The notes below the pieces were generated by a model that was given only the letters and a program-made list of their open reading frames with translations, did no database searches and was not told where the DNA came from. Below are positions 1 through 7,745 of a DNA stretch of 9,479 bases, piece by piece (within the stretch, counting starts at the first letter, position 1; every line of letters starts with the position of its first letter). Origin of the DNA: JAFGQE01 sp046484775. GTDB taxonomy: Bacteria > Bacillota > Clostridia > DUPQ01. The stretch covers positions 1 through 9,479 of the forward strand of contig JAWOIG010000172.1 in assembly GCA_046484775.1 (NCBI GenBank), in the 5' to 3' direction. A program made the translations under genes and the position numbers.

Positions 1-1334
1 GGACTTGGGATCAAAGCACGAACTGGATGCTGGACGATCCGGGTCTGCAGAATTTCGGAAGCTCCAATATATATTTGAAAAAGCCGGGAACCTTTGTAAA
101 AGATTATGAGCGCCTGACTGATTTTGCGGCAGGGCTTGGAGTAAAGGGGATAATTGTCTGGGGATTCCTAAGGGATTCGCACGGCGGGGTGGAGGCGGCA
201 AAGAGAATAGCATCATATGCGGCAGGGAAAGGTGTGGCCATGATGCCCGGTGCAGGCACTACATCCTACGGCGGCTTATATTATGAGGGAAACCATCCAT
301 ACAATCTGAAAACCTTCATTGAAAAATATCCTTCGGCAAGAACGGCGGGAGGCATATGTCCCAGCAATCCGATTTACAAGGAGTGGATACTGGAAGGGCT
401 TGACTGGATGTTCGAAACATTCCCCATAGGTGGAATAAACTTTGAAAACGGAGACTTCTTTATATGTGATTGCGATGAATGCAAAGCCCATAAAGAGAAC
501 TGGCCCAAGGATGACCCCGATTTTTTCAGGATGCAGGCACTGGCAAACAAACTTCCCCTTGAGCATCTAAAAAAACAAACAGACAAGAATAAAGATCTGT
601 TGATTACCTGGGCAACCTACACCGGCTTTCTGCCCGGGGTCGAAAAGGGAAGAATGACGATGACCCCGCACATGGGATGCAGACGGCCGGCACTTTTCGA
701 TGATATCAAGCAATTGCACAGCACTCAATGGACATTGACGCGAATGGTCAGGCAAAATCCGCTTGCGCTTACAAAATTTTTGGATGACGGAACCCCGGAA
801 GAATTATTTGACAATGAATGCTGGCCAAAGGGACTCGAACCTCCGGTTGGAGACGGAGTTGGATTTATCCATCAGGGGAGCCAGTGGATAAACGGCAGTC
901 GTTACAATCAAATAATCAGCACAATAAAAGAAGGCTGCCTGAGGGCTTATATGTCCGGATTGAGGGGAGTCAGCATACATGGAGAGGTTACCTCGATGCA
1001 CATCCCCAATTCGTTGAACTACCTGGCATTTTCCCACTTCATCCATTGGCCGGAAGATACACTCAGGGATTTCGGAAGAAAAACACTGGGAGAGGTCTTT
1101 GACGATGAAGCTGAGGGAGAGCGCTTTATTGAACTGGTTGCGCAGTGGGATGCCGGAACGATGACCGATGGGGAAAGGGCCGAAATAACAAGCAAAAGAA
1201 AAGAGCTTGTATCCTTGGTTCAAGTGGGGGCCGATGCGAATATGGGGAAAAACATGCATAGATTCCGGTTTTGGTGCTGGCTCCAGAAGATGGCGATCGG
1301 CGAGAAGGAAATGCATACTGCGAGTTTTTATTAA
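1..1334 (+). CDS. Glycoside-hydrolase-like TIM-barrel protein, 5' end cut by window edge
   Basis: The reading frame is open from the left edge (first full codon at 3) to TAA at 1332-1334, giving 443 visible residues. The ATG at 27 has no Shine-Dalgarno sequence, and the codons before it read TWDQSTNW, which fits the protein, so the true start lies outside. Numbering from that ATG, I see barrel-like strands ending in WGFLRDSHGG (about 45-54), INFENGDFF (137-145) and GVSIHGEV (304-311), with many aromatic residues. Directly after the GD of INFENGD comes a CxCxxC cluster (C147, C149, C152). The pattern resembles uncharacterised glycosidase-like proteins in which such a cysteine cluster follows the strand bearing a catalytic acid. 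E140 and E310 would suit an acid/base and nucleophile pair, but that is inference. The substrate is unknown and no signal peptide can be judged. It converges on the next gene with a 40-nt gap. Confidence 0.7.
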   Translation, partial: TWDQSTNWMLDDPGLQNFGSSNIYLKKPGTFVKDYERLTDFAAGLGVKGIIVWGFLRDSHGGVEAAKRIASYAAGKGVAMMPGAGTTSYGGLYYEGNHPYNLKTFIEKYPSARTAGGICPSNPIYKEWILEGLDWMFETFPIGGINFENGDFFICDCDECKAHKENWPKDDPDFFRMQALANKLPLEHLKKQTDKNKDLLITWATYTGFLPGVEKGRMTMTPHMGCRRPALFDDIKQLHSTQWTLTRMVRQNPLALTKFLDDGTPEELFDNECWPKGLEPPVGDGVGFIHQGSQWINGSRYNQIISTIKEGCLRAYMSGLRGVSIHGEVTSMHIPNSLNYLAFSHFIHWPEDTLRDFGRKTLGEVFDDEAEGERFIELVAQWDAGTMTDGERAEITSKRKELVSLVQVGADANMGKNMHRFRFWCWLQKMAIGEKEMHTASFY

Positions 1335-1374
1335 TGTTGCCAAACTGCGGGATTACCAGTTCACGAAACGGATA

Positions 1375-1668
1375 TCAGGCTTCTTTCAGGTCGCGGATAT
1401 TATTTGAACCCTGCCGGTCAAGATGTTTGTTCCTGAACCATAGCATCAGGTCCACGGATATCATTATGAAATTAACTGCATACAGCAGTATTACAAAATC
1501 CCTGCTGAAGAACCATTTGTGAAGCATTCCGGACATATATCCGGTCATCACAACCATCATGAACAATGGGCTTTTCCCTGCCGCGGTCCTTGCACGGTAT
1601 GATTTTAATATGGAAATCGGCCAGGCGGCGCCAAAGCAGATCAGCATGATAATTTCAAAAAAGCTCAA
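1375..1668 (-). CDS. Small 3-TM PQ-loop/SemiSWEET-like membrane protein
   Basis: This 97-residue integral membrane protein has three hydrophobic segments at about residues 4-20, 34-52 and 57-78, followed by a short basic, polar tail. Segment 1 ends in WPISILKSYRART (residues 16-28) with AAGKS after it. This resembles the half-repeat of PQ-loop/SemiSWEET proteins, in which Pro-Gln sits in helix 1 and is followed by a basic cytoplasmic loop. Here the Gln is Ile, so the PQ motif is not exact. Family members move sugars, amino acids or other small solutes, usually as oligomers, but the substrate cannot be told here. The start chosen is TTG at 1668, preceded by AAAGAGGT eight bases away. The first in-frame ATG is residue 8 and would cut into helix 1. 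It is transcribed alone, divergently from the ABC operon. Confidence 0.75.
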   Translation of the reverse strand: MSFFEIIMLICFGAAWPISILKSYRARTAAGKSPLFMMVVMTGYMSGMLHKWFFSRDFVILLYAVNFIMISVDLMLWFRNKHLDRQGSNNIRDLKEA

Positions 1669-1676
1669 AATATACT

Positions 1677-1684
1677 ACCTCTTT
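1677..1684 (-). promoter_or_regulatory. Ribosome binding site supporting a TTG start
   Basis: On the minus strand AAAGAGGT ends eight bases before TTG at 1668. This spacing and the purine-rich core support the TTG as the start of the PQ-loop-like gene rather than the ATG seven codons further in, which would remove part of the first membrane helix. Confidence 0.6.
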
Positions 1685-1744
1685 TCTAAATTTGCCGCAT
1701 TTTGCACCTAAAAATATCGGGACGGCGCCTCATTGGCAATTACT

Positions 1745-1779
1745 CTTATCTATTTTACTGGTTATCCGGTCAAATGCAA
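1745..1779 (-). promoter_or_regulatory. Candidate sigma-A promoter for the PQ-loop-like gene
   Basis: Two overlapping readings are possible on the minus strand: TTGCAT (1774-1779), 16 bases, TAAAAT (1752-1757); or TTGACC (1768-1773), 17 bases, GATAAG (1745-1750). Each has one good and one weaker hexamer. Either would give a leader of roughly 70-80 nt before the TTG start at 1668. Confidence 0.35.
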
Positions 1780-1829
1780 GAATTATGCCATATACCAGAA
1801 GTTATTTTTTATTATTTTTATAATGAAAG

Positions 1830-1859
1830 TTGCGGCATTTGCAAACCCGGGGATATAAT
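1830..1859 (+). promoter_or_regulatory. Candidate sigma-A promoter for the ABC transporter operon
   Basis: A perfect -10 hexamer TATAAT lies at 1854-1859, with TTGCGG (1830-1835) 18 bases upstream as a weak -35. Transcription from here would leave a leader of about 85 nt before the ATG at 1953. A second TATAAT at 1819-1824 sits in an AT-rich run but has no recognisable -35 at normal spacing. The choice between them is open. Confidence 0.4.
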
Positions 1860-1912
1860 GAACTGGTAATTGCAGAAACCGGGGACTGCTGAATAACAGG
1901 GGATTTACATAC

Positions 1913-1928
1913 CCGCCGGCGAAGGCGG
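1913..1928 (+). repeat. Short GC-rich hairpin in the operon leader
   Basis: CCGCC (1913-1917) pairs with GGCGG (1924-1928) around a six-base loop, 24 nt before the ATG at 1953 and 12 nt before the AAAAGGA Shine-Dalgarno sequence (1941-1947). No T-run follows, so it is not an intrinsic terminator. It may only be chance structure, or it may affect mRNA stability or translation. Confidence 0.4.
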
Positions 1929-1952
1929 CCTGATGAATAAAAAAGGACAGCC

Positions 1953-4391
1953 ATGAAGTCAAAAATCCGCGGAGTCAGGATTCCTTATCTTTTTATAGCG
2001 ATAATAGTGTTTATTACCGTTCTGTTTTTTTGGAAAACAGGCAACTCTTTCGATGAGCATATGTTCAATCTGGATAATGTACGCGCCCATATAATGGAAC
2101 TTACTTCCGAGGAGTATGCCGGTAGGCTTGCAGGGTCTGATGGGAATACCAGGGTGCTTGAATATATGAAGAAAAACTTCATTGATGCAGAGGTTGCTCC
2201 GGCGGCCGGCGAAGAAACTTTCTACCAATATTTTTCAACCATAATTCCGGCCATTGACACGGAGCCGCTTTTTAATATATCAAAGGATGACGGACAGACA
2301 CTGATGGAGTTCGTAATGTACGAAGATTACAAACTGATAACTTCAATGAACGGCGGGGAGGCGGATTTTTACGGTGAAATAATACTGGCGGGCAGCAACA
2401 TTTATTCCATGGATCCCGGGCTTATCAGGGACAGGGTGGTGGTGGTTGACGCGATCAGGCTTGATGTTTCTCGAATCAATTATGTTATTCAAAATGGCGG
2501 TAAGGGTATTTTCTGCAATTCTGATTATCAAATCTACGCCGGTTCACCTAAGTATGAAGAGGACAAAACATTGGGAGTGGAGGGAAAGACCGGGGATTCA
2601 GTAATTGCCGGCTATTTGTCCGGGGAAGCATATAGGTTTCTGATTGGGTTGCTTGGGGATGATGCCGTTGACGAGGTGAGAAAACCAATTGGAATCATTA
2701 AGAATGCAAGGATAAAAGTTTCCATGGAATTCCCGGTTGTCCGTTCGGCGAATATACTTGGAAAGATCGACGGCAGGGCAAAGAACGGAAGGATTCTATT
2801 GATAACGGCAAATATCGACGGAGCCGGAACCGGTACCAATGGAAAATATTTCCCCGGGGCCATGGCCAGTGCCTCGGGATCCGCAATCCTTCTTGAAACG
2901 GCGCGGGTAATCGCGGCACAGGAAAATCTTCCGTATGAAACAATAATTTTCGCCGGATGGAACGGACAGATGCAGCAATCGGCGGGTTCATCATTCTATG
3001 CTGATAATCCTTTGTATCCTCTTGATAAAACGACGCTCATTCATCTTGGAACAATAGGCGAGAGCACTTTGGATGGCCTTATTTTTTCATCCGACAGCAT
3101 ACAAAGCGGCATCCTGCGCGATAAATTCAGCAACTACTCCAAGGACCTGGGCTTTAAATCATCGGCAAGCGGACCGGCAGGCGAACCGACGGGAAGATTT
3201 GCCGACAAACGCATTCCTTCGGTCGCATTGAGCGATGTCTTGCGAAAACAAAACACCTATGGCGATACATATGAAAACATAGATATGAAGGCAGTGGAAA
3301 ATGCCTCGCTGATTCTGATGGAGTATATCAAAAGAGACATATTCAAAGATACATTGATAGACTATTTGAACAAAGCGGACATTGCGATAGCACTGGTCAT
3401 TATGCTTGGACTTGCCGTAAATTATTTGATAAGCCGCTTCTACCGTACAAATCCAAATTTAAAAATATGCGGTGCTCAAATTGAAAAAGTATATTACGGC
3501 ACCCCCGCATCGATATTGAGGAAAACCGTTTTATATGTTTTCCCGGTATTCTTTGCTATCTTTATGCTTGTCTTCATCGCGAACATTGACCCGTCGACCA
3601 ATGTAAAGATGATCAACGATTCGCTTGAAACCAATTTCTCGGGATTCCTTATCCTGAAGAAAAGCATACTGTATTTCAAGGATTTGGTGACGCCCGATGC
3701 GGAGGCAATTAAAAAGATCGGTGAAATGGCGGCAATTGCACTCAAATCAAGCTACAGGAGTCTGATTCTGCTGATATCATCGCTGGCTCTATCGCTGCTG
3801 ATTGGAATCGGAAGGGGGATTTACGAAGCCTACCGGTCAAAAAGAAAAAATTCAAGGTCAATCGGAACTTTGGTCGTGTTTTCAATACCTGATGTTCTTG
3901 TCGTACTCGCGGGATTGCTTTTGTATGTTTACATTGCCAGGAAATTCCCCGAGGCGGGTGAACTTTTGAAACTCAGGGAGTTTATACTTCCGCTTGTCAC
4001 TCTTTCGATAATACCGACGATATATGTTTCACGCATAACTTTTATAACGTTTCAGGATGAACTGAAAATGGATTATGTCAGAAATGCGAAAGCAAGGGGA
4101 TTGTCGAAAAGAAAGATGTTTTTTTCGGAGATGCTCCCGGCGGCAGTATTCAGGATTGTGGACACCATGCCTGCGATAATGACTATGCTTTTGTCAAACC
4201 TGATTATCGTGGAATACCTGTTCAATTATCTTGGCATCGTCAATTATCTGATTTATTTTCACGAGATCCGTCAAGTGGACAAGTTCATAACGCTGGCGGT
4301 TACTCTCGGGATTATCTATATTCTATTTACCTGGGGAATCCGGCTTATTGCGGCGTCCATCAACCCGCTTAAGAGGGAGGCGGGAAAATGA
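1953..4391 (+). CDS. Fusion: M28-peptidase-like (inactive) ectodomain + DppB/OppB-type ABC permease
   Basis: The product has 812 residues. TM1 (about 11-28) is followed by an outside domain (about 30-470), an extra TM (475-495), a cytoplasmic loop, then a DppB-type permease (about 525-812). The ectodomain opens with EYAGRLAGSDGN (54-65), typical of M28 enzymes. A PA-like insert follows (about 135-260), then an M28 core with PGAMASASGS (301-310) and FAGWNGQMQQSAGSS (333-347). Compared with M28 motifs, the zinc and catalytic residues read H to N287, D to A305, EE to Q339/M340, D to G366 and H to N434, so peptidase activity is very unlikely. The permease part keeps the helix-2/3 region with SIPDVL (644-649) and the ATPase-coupling loop DYVRNAKARGLS (707-718). 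Normal DppB/OppB proteins are about 300-340 residues without an ectodomain. Start: AAAAGGA five bases before ATG. It overlaps the next gene by ATGA, suggesting translational coupling. Confidence 0.85.
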   Translation: MKSKIRGVRIPYLFIAIIVFITVLFFWKTGNSFDEHMFNLDNVRAHIMELTSEEYAGRLAGSDGNTRVLEYMKKNFIDAEVAPAAGEETFYQYFSTIIPAIDTEPLFNISKDDGQTLMEFVMYEDYKLITSMNGGEADFYGEIILAGSNIYSMDPGLIRDRVVVVDAIRLDVSRINYVIQNGGKGIFCNSDYQIYAGSPKYEEDKTLGVEGKTGDSVIAGYLSGEAYRFLIGLLGDDAVDEVRKPIGIIKNARIKVSMEFPVVRSANILGKIDGRAKNGRILLITANIDGAGTGTNGKYFPGAMASASGSAILLETARVIAAQENLPYETIIFAGWNGQMQQSAGSSFYADNPLYPLDKTTLIHLGTIGESTLDGLIFSSDSIQSGILRDKFSNYSKDLGFKSSASGPAGEPTGRFADKRIPSVALSDVLRKQNTYGDTYENIDMKAVENASLILMEYIKRDIFKDTLIDYLNKADIAIALVIMLGLAVNYLISRFYRTNPNLKICGAQIEKVYYGTPASILRKTVLYVFPVFFAIFMLVFIANIDPSTNVKMINDSLETNFSGFLILKKSILYFKDLVTPDAEAIKKIGEMAAIALKSSYRSLILLISSLALSLLIGIGRGIYEAYRSKRKNSRSIGTLVVFSIPDVLVVLAGLLLYVYIARKFPEAGELLKLREFILPLVTLSIIPTIYVSRITFITFQDELKMDYVRNAKARGLSKRKMFFSEMLPAAVFRIVDTMPAIMTMLLSNLIIVEYLFNYLGIVNYLIYFHEIRQVDKFITLAVTLGIIYILFTWGIRLIAASINPLKREAGK

Positions 4392-6646
4392 AGAGACTTA
4401 ATCTGCCGTTGATAATAGGCGGAGTGATGCTGGTCCTTATACTTGCCGTAATAATCATGCCGGGTGTTTTTACCGACAGGAGCCCATATAACATGCAGCA
4501 ACTCAGGTTTTTTACGGAAAATGGGAAACTCATAATTGAAAGGGCCCCCTATCCGCCATCGGCGACTTTCCTTTTGGGCAGTGATGATATGGGCCGCGAC
4601 ATATACAGTTATATAATATACGGAACCAGACTGACCATACTTCTGGGAGTGCTTGCGGCGCTGGCAAGGTTCCTTCTTGCACTACCGCTTTCATTGAGCG
4701 CGGGTTTCGGCAGCGGTGCGGCAAAATCCATAATAAAGCAGTTCGGAATCATTTTTTCAGCCATTCCGGCGCTTTTGATATGCATAATAGTGCTTCAGCT
4801 TGATTTTTTCGGAGGACTTGACAAGAGAAGTTCGATGATTGCATTCATCATGGTCCTGTCCATTGTCGGATGGCCCAAGATAGCCGGATTGATGATGGAG
4901 AGGGTCGATGCAATAAACAGGCAGCCGTTTATAAAGGGCGAGGTTGCGATAGGAAAGAAAAGGCTGCGCATCGCCCTTGAAAATATATTCCCGCATCTTG
5001 CCCCCGAGATGATAGTCCTGTTCTTCATGGAGATAGCAAGAAGCCTGTCAATGATCATGCAGCTTGGCATATTCAGCATATTCATCGGAAACTTGAAATT
5101 CATAATGGATACCGAGGGCGGCATAACGTTTTTCGACATAGGCTTTGAACCTGAGTGGGCCGGCATGCTTTCATCATCCAGGAATATGATCAGCATAGCG
5201 CCATGGGCCGTCCTGTTCCCTGCCCTTGCATTCTTTATAAGCGTTCTTGCGTTCAACCTCTTTGGGGAAGGCCTCAGGATGGCCATGCAGGAAAAGGACT
5301 CGCGAATCGTTCCCATATTCCGAAAGATCATATCCCCTGATATGAAGTCCATATTTGGCAACCGCGGTAAAAAATCACGGCATATTCTTGTAATTGCAAT
5401 TATGGCGCTGATACTGATTTTTACTGTTCCTGCATTGATTGGAAACAACAGATATGAATTTGAATATGGAGACGACGAAGACATTCTTTACGAAAGCGTC
5501 ATGGTGGGAACCGCCGATGCAAGGAAAACCGCGGAAATAATCGCGGACAGGATGTCGGGACTTGGCCTGGAACCCCTGTTTAAGGAAGGGTATGAAACAG
5601 GATACGAGCTTGGAGATTCATGCCTTATAAAAAATTATTCCTTCGAGCTGATTCTCAAGACCGGTATGGTATATCCGGAAATGAACAAGGATTTTCGCTT
5701 TCTTTCAGCAGGCAACCTTGAATATTCCGCAAAAGTGACGGATTTGACAAATGAGGATATGTTCGGCATCGTCGGCAAGGGTATGCCTGTTGGTGAATTT
5801 GTTTTGATTGACAAGTCCTTTTACAATGATGCCGCGATATCATATTTCCTAGACGGTATCAGCAAGAAAACAAATGCGGTGGGTTTTATTCTAATAGAGG
5901 ACAATGATACGGAAATTGAAGGCAATGTCGCTCAATACGACGAAGATAAAGTCGTTATCTCGGTAACCAGGGAACTTGGCGAACTGATAAAGAATTCGGG
6001 TGAGGCATCGGTGAAGATTTCGACATCGGTTGAATTGCTCGGAACCACCGGCCTGAATATATCGGGAATAAGGAAAGGAGCCGATCTCTATGCTGGCGAT
6101 GAAGCGCTGATCATCGGAATGGGATATAACTATACGGACGAAGACGGAGCTTCTGTTTTGGACTTCAACCTTGGACTTATGGAAAAACTGTGCCTGGATC
6201 ATGATATCGGGCGCTCCCTTATTTTCATGTTCTTTGATGGTACCGCCAGCAGGGAACTCAATGGGATTTTCCCGATGTCCGCGGATTTTCCGTACAGCCC
6301 GGCCAAGGTCAAGCTGTTCATCGACCTTACCGGCATAAATAGACCGGATTTTGATGTATTCGGCTACAGTTCGAAACAAGCCCCCTTCACACGGACATAT
6401 GCATGGAGCATAGGGCATATACTCGAACAGGAATTTGGGAAGAAAAATCTTGAATTCAAGGAACCGGAATCAATCAACTTTGGAAGGGAATACTACTTCA
6501 CGGACAATGAGGCGCATAACGTAATGTTCTGGGAAAAAGGGATAGCATCGATAATAATCAGAACGGATGAAAAAGGCCGGGGAAGTCATGATATAAGTGA
6601 AATCGGAAGCATACTGTTAAAAGCAATAAACATCAGCAATTATTGA
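4388..6646 (+). CDS. Fusion: DppC/OppC-type ABC permease + M28-peptidase-like (degenerate) ectodomain
   Basis: The 752-residue product has the mirror-image order to its partner. The permease (about 1-300) has TM1 at 8-27, the DppC hallmark GSDDMGRDIYSYIIYGTR (64-81), a coupling loop around 180-205 with GKKRLRIALENIFP (189-202), and a late PEWAGML...NLFGEGLR region (255-297). The usual EAA of the coupling loop is degenerate (about K183-G184-E185). An added TM (332-352) carries the chain outside, followed by a domain of about 400 residues: an N-terminal M28-like helix (375-395), a PA-like insert (about 440-550) and a core with GYNY (579-582), DGAS (586-589) and FMFFDGTASREL (613-624). M28 ligand positions read H to G579, D to N581 and V590, EE to T619/A620. 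D646 and H734 may be retained. Start: GGGAGG (4375-4380) seven bases before ATG, inside the upstream gene. DppC/OppC permeases are normally about 300 residues. Confidence 0.83.
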   Translation: MKRLNLPLIIGGVMLVLILAVIIMPGVFTDRSPYNMQQLRFFTENGKLIIERAPYPPSATFLLGSDDMGRDIYSYIIYGTRLTILLGVLAALARFLLALPLSLSAGFGSGAAKSIIKQFGIIFSAIPALLICIIVLQLDFFGGLDKRSSMIAFIMVLSIVGWPKIAGLMMERVDAINRQPFIKGEVAIGKKRLRIALENIFPHLAPEMIVLFFMEIARSLSMIMQLGIFSIFIGNLKFIMDTEGGITFFDIGFEPEWAGMLSSSRNMISIAPWAVLFPALAFFISVLAFNLFGEGLRMAMQEKDSRIVPIFRKIISPDMKSIFGNRGKKSRHILVIAIMALILIFTVPALIGNNRYEFEYGDDEDILYESVMVGTADARKTAEIIADRMSGLGLEPLFKEGYETGYELGDSCLIKNYSFELILKTGMVYPEMNKDFRFLSAGNLEYSAKVTDLTNEDMFGIVGKGMPVGEFVLIDKSFYNDAAISYFLDGISKKTNAVGFILIEDNDTEIEGNVAQYDEDKVVISVTRELGELIKNSGEASVKISTSVELLGTTGLNISGIRKGADLYAGDEALIIGMGYNYTDEDGASVLDFNLGLMEKLCLDHDIGRSLIFMFFDGTASRELNGIFPMSADFPYSPAKVKLFIDLTGINRPDFDVFGYSSKQAPFTRTYAWSIGHILEQEFGKKNLEFKEPESINFGREYYFTDNEAHNVMFWEKGIASIIIRTDEKGRGSHDISEIGSILLKAINISNY

Positions 6647-6680
6647 AAGGACAAGGGAATTCCGATAAGGAATCATTGCG

Positions 6681-7745
6681 ATGAAGGGAAGAAAAAGAAA
6701 TACAACCGAGACCTATGAGTACAACCACCGGACACTTCTTGAAGTAAGGGACCTGAGGGTATCCCTGTTCAACGGAAAAACATCCGTGCCGATAATTCGC
6801 GGATTTGACCTAAGTCTGGAAAAAGGCGGGATATTGGGAATCCTTGGCGAATCAGGCAGCGGAAAGACAGTTTCCGCAAGCATGATCATGAGGCTTTTTG
6901 AAAAAGATGAAGGTGCGATCGAACAAGGCAAGATTATATTCAAAGGAAGAAACCTTGCGAGCGCGGCAGAGAAGGAACTGCAAGACATCAGGGGAAAAGA
7001 GATATCATTTGTATTCCAGAATCCGGCCCAGGCGCTGAATCCGTATAAGAAAATAGGACGGCAGCTCTCCGACACCCTGAAGACCCACGGACTTCCATAC
7101 TCTAGGCAGATTATTGAAAAGGCCTTGCTTGAAGCGGGTATTCCGGATCCCGGCACGGTTTACGGGATGTATCCCTACCAGCTAAGCAGCGGACAGAATC
7201 AAAGAATCATGATATGCCAGGGAATCATATGCAAACCGGACCTGTTGATAGCCGACGAGCCGACAAGCTCCATTGACGCTTCACTGAGGAAAAGAATCCT
7301 CGACCTGTTCATTCAGATAAATCGTAAATACGGGATGTCGATCATATTCATAACACATGATTTTGACATAGCAAGATTTCTGTGCAGAAGACTCGTCATA
7401 ATGTATGGAGGAATGGTGGTCGAGGAAGGCGGAATTGATGAAATTTTTGGGAACCCCCTGCATCCATACACCGAAGAACTGATAAAATGCTCGCAGTCGC
7501 TGGACAGGAATGAAGACAGGCTTTATACATTGGATGGAACGCCGCTGGTTCCTTCGGATTTCAGGGATGAATGTCCATTCTATGAAAGATGCAGATTCCG
7601 ATGTTCCGAATGCAAGTCGGGAATTCCGGCGATGCTCGAAAGGGGTAAAAGAAAGGCGAGGTGCCTGGCTCGGATAATCGATGGAAGGATTGATGATGCG
7701 AAAAATCTCATGAAGACTGGAGGACCGGATGTCGGAGAAAATTGA
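6681..7745 (+). CDS. Opp/Dpp-type ABC transporter ATPase, OppD/DppD subunit with Fe-S-type C-terminus
   Basis: This 354-residue cytoplasmic ATPase is half of the motor that powers import through the two fused permeases. Visible motifs are Walker A GESGSGKT (56-63), Q-loop Q113, signature LSSGQNQR (168-175; the usual LSGG has Ser for the first Gly), Walker B with D192-E193 and H-loop H226. The C-terminal oligopeptide-transporter extension starts at HPYTEE (261-266) and carries cysteines C298, C304, C308, C311 and C328. Four of these (C298, C304, C311, C328) match the [4Fe-4S] ligand pattern of DppD-type subunits, and C308 is extra. The length is normal for OppD/DppD. AAGGA lies nine bases before the ATG. 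It sits 34 nt after the permease gene and overlaps the next ATPase gene by 17 nt. Which substrate class it serves cannot be read from the ATPase. Confidence 0.92.
   Translation: MKGRKRNTTETYEYNHRTLLEVRDLRVSLFNGKTSVPIIRGFDLSLEKGGILGILGESGSGKTVSASMIMRLFEKDEGAIEQGKIIFKGRNLASAAEKELQDIRGKEISFVFQNPAQALNPYKKIGRQLSDTLKTHGLPYSRQIIEKALLEAGIPDPGTVYGMYPYQLSSGQNQRIMICQGIICKPDLLIADEPTSSIDASLRKRILDLFIQINRKYGMSIIFITHDFDIARFLCRRLVIMYGGMVVEEGGIDEIFGNPLHPYTEELIKCSQSLDRNEDRLYTLDGTPLVPSDFRDECPFYERCRFRCSECKSGIPAMLERGKRKARCLARIIDGRIDDAKNLMKTGGPDVGEN

Noticed and set aside
1343..1361. Hairpin AACTG...CAGTT between the convergent genes at 1334 and 1375
   Set aside because: A five-base stem with a nine-base loop and no T-run on either side is too weak to call a terminator.
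1207..1522. Frameshifted continuation of the left-edge gene in another frame
   Set aside because: The overlapping frames are rich in Arg and Ser and show no continuity with the upstream protein, and the main frame ends normally near the convergent gene.
1819..1824. TATAAT in an AT-rich run as a second operon promoter
   Set aside because: No recognisable -35 hexamer at normal spacing; the match may come from local AT richness.
2034..3363. Active M28 aminopeptidase fused to the permease
   Set aside because: All five metal-ligand positions and the catalytic Glu are substituted, so I treat the domain as a pseudoenzyme.
4795..5484. Long open frame (229 codons) on the minus strand inside the DppC-type gene
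   Set aside because: It lies wholly opposite a frame with clear permease motifs, its translation shows no coherent family pattern, and it is best explained as the codon-bias shadow of the real gene.
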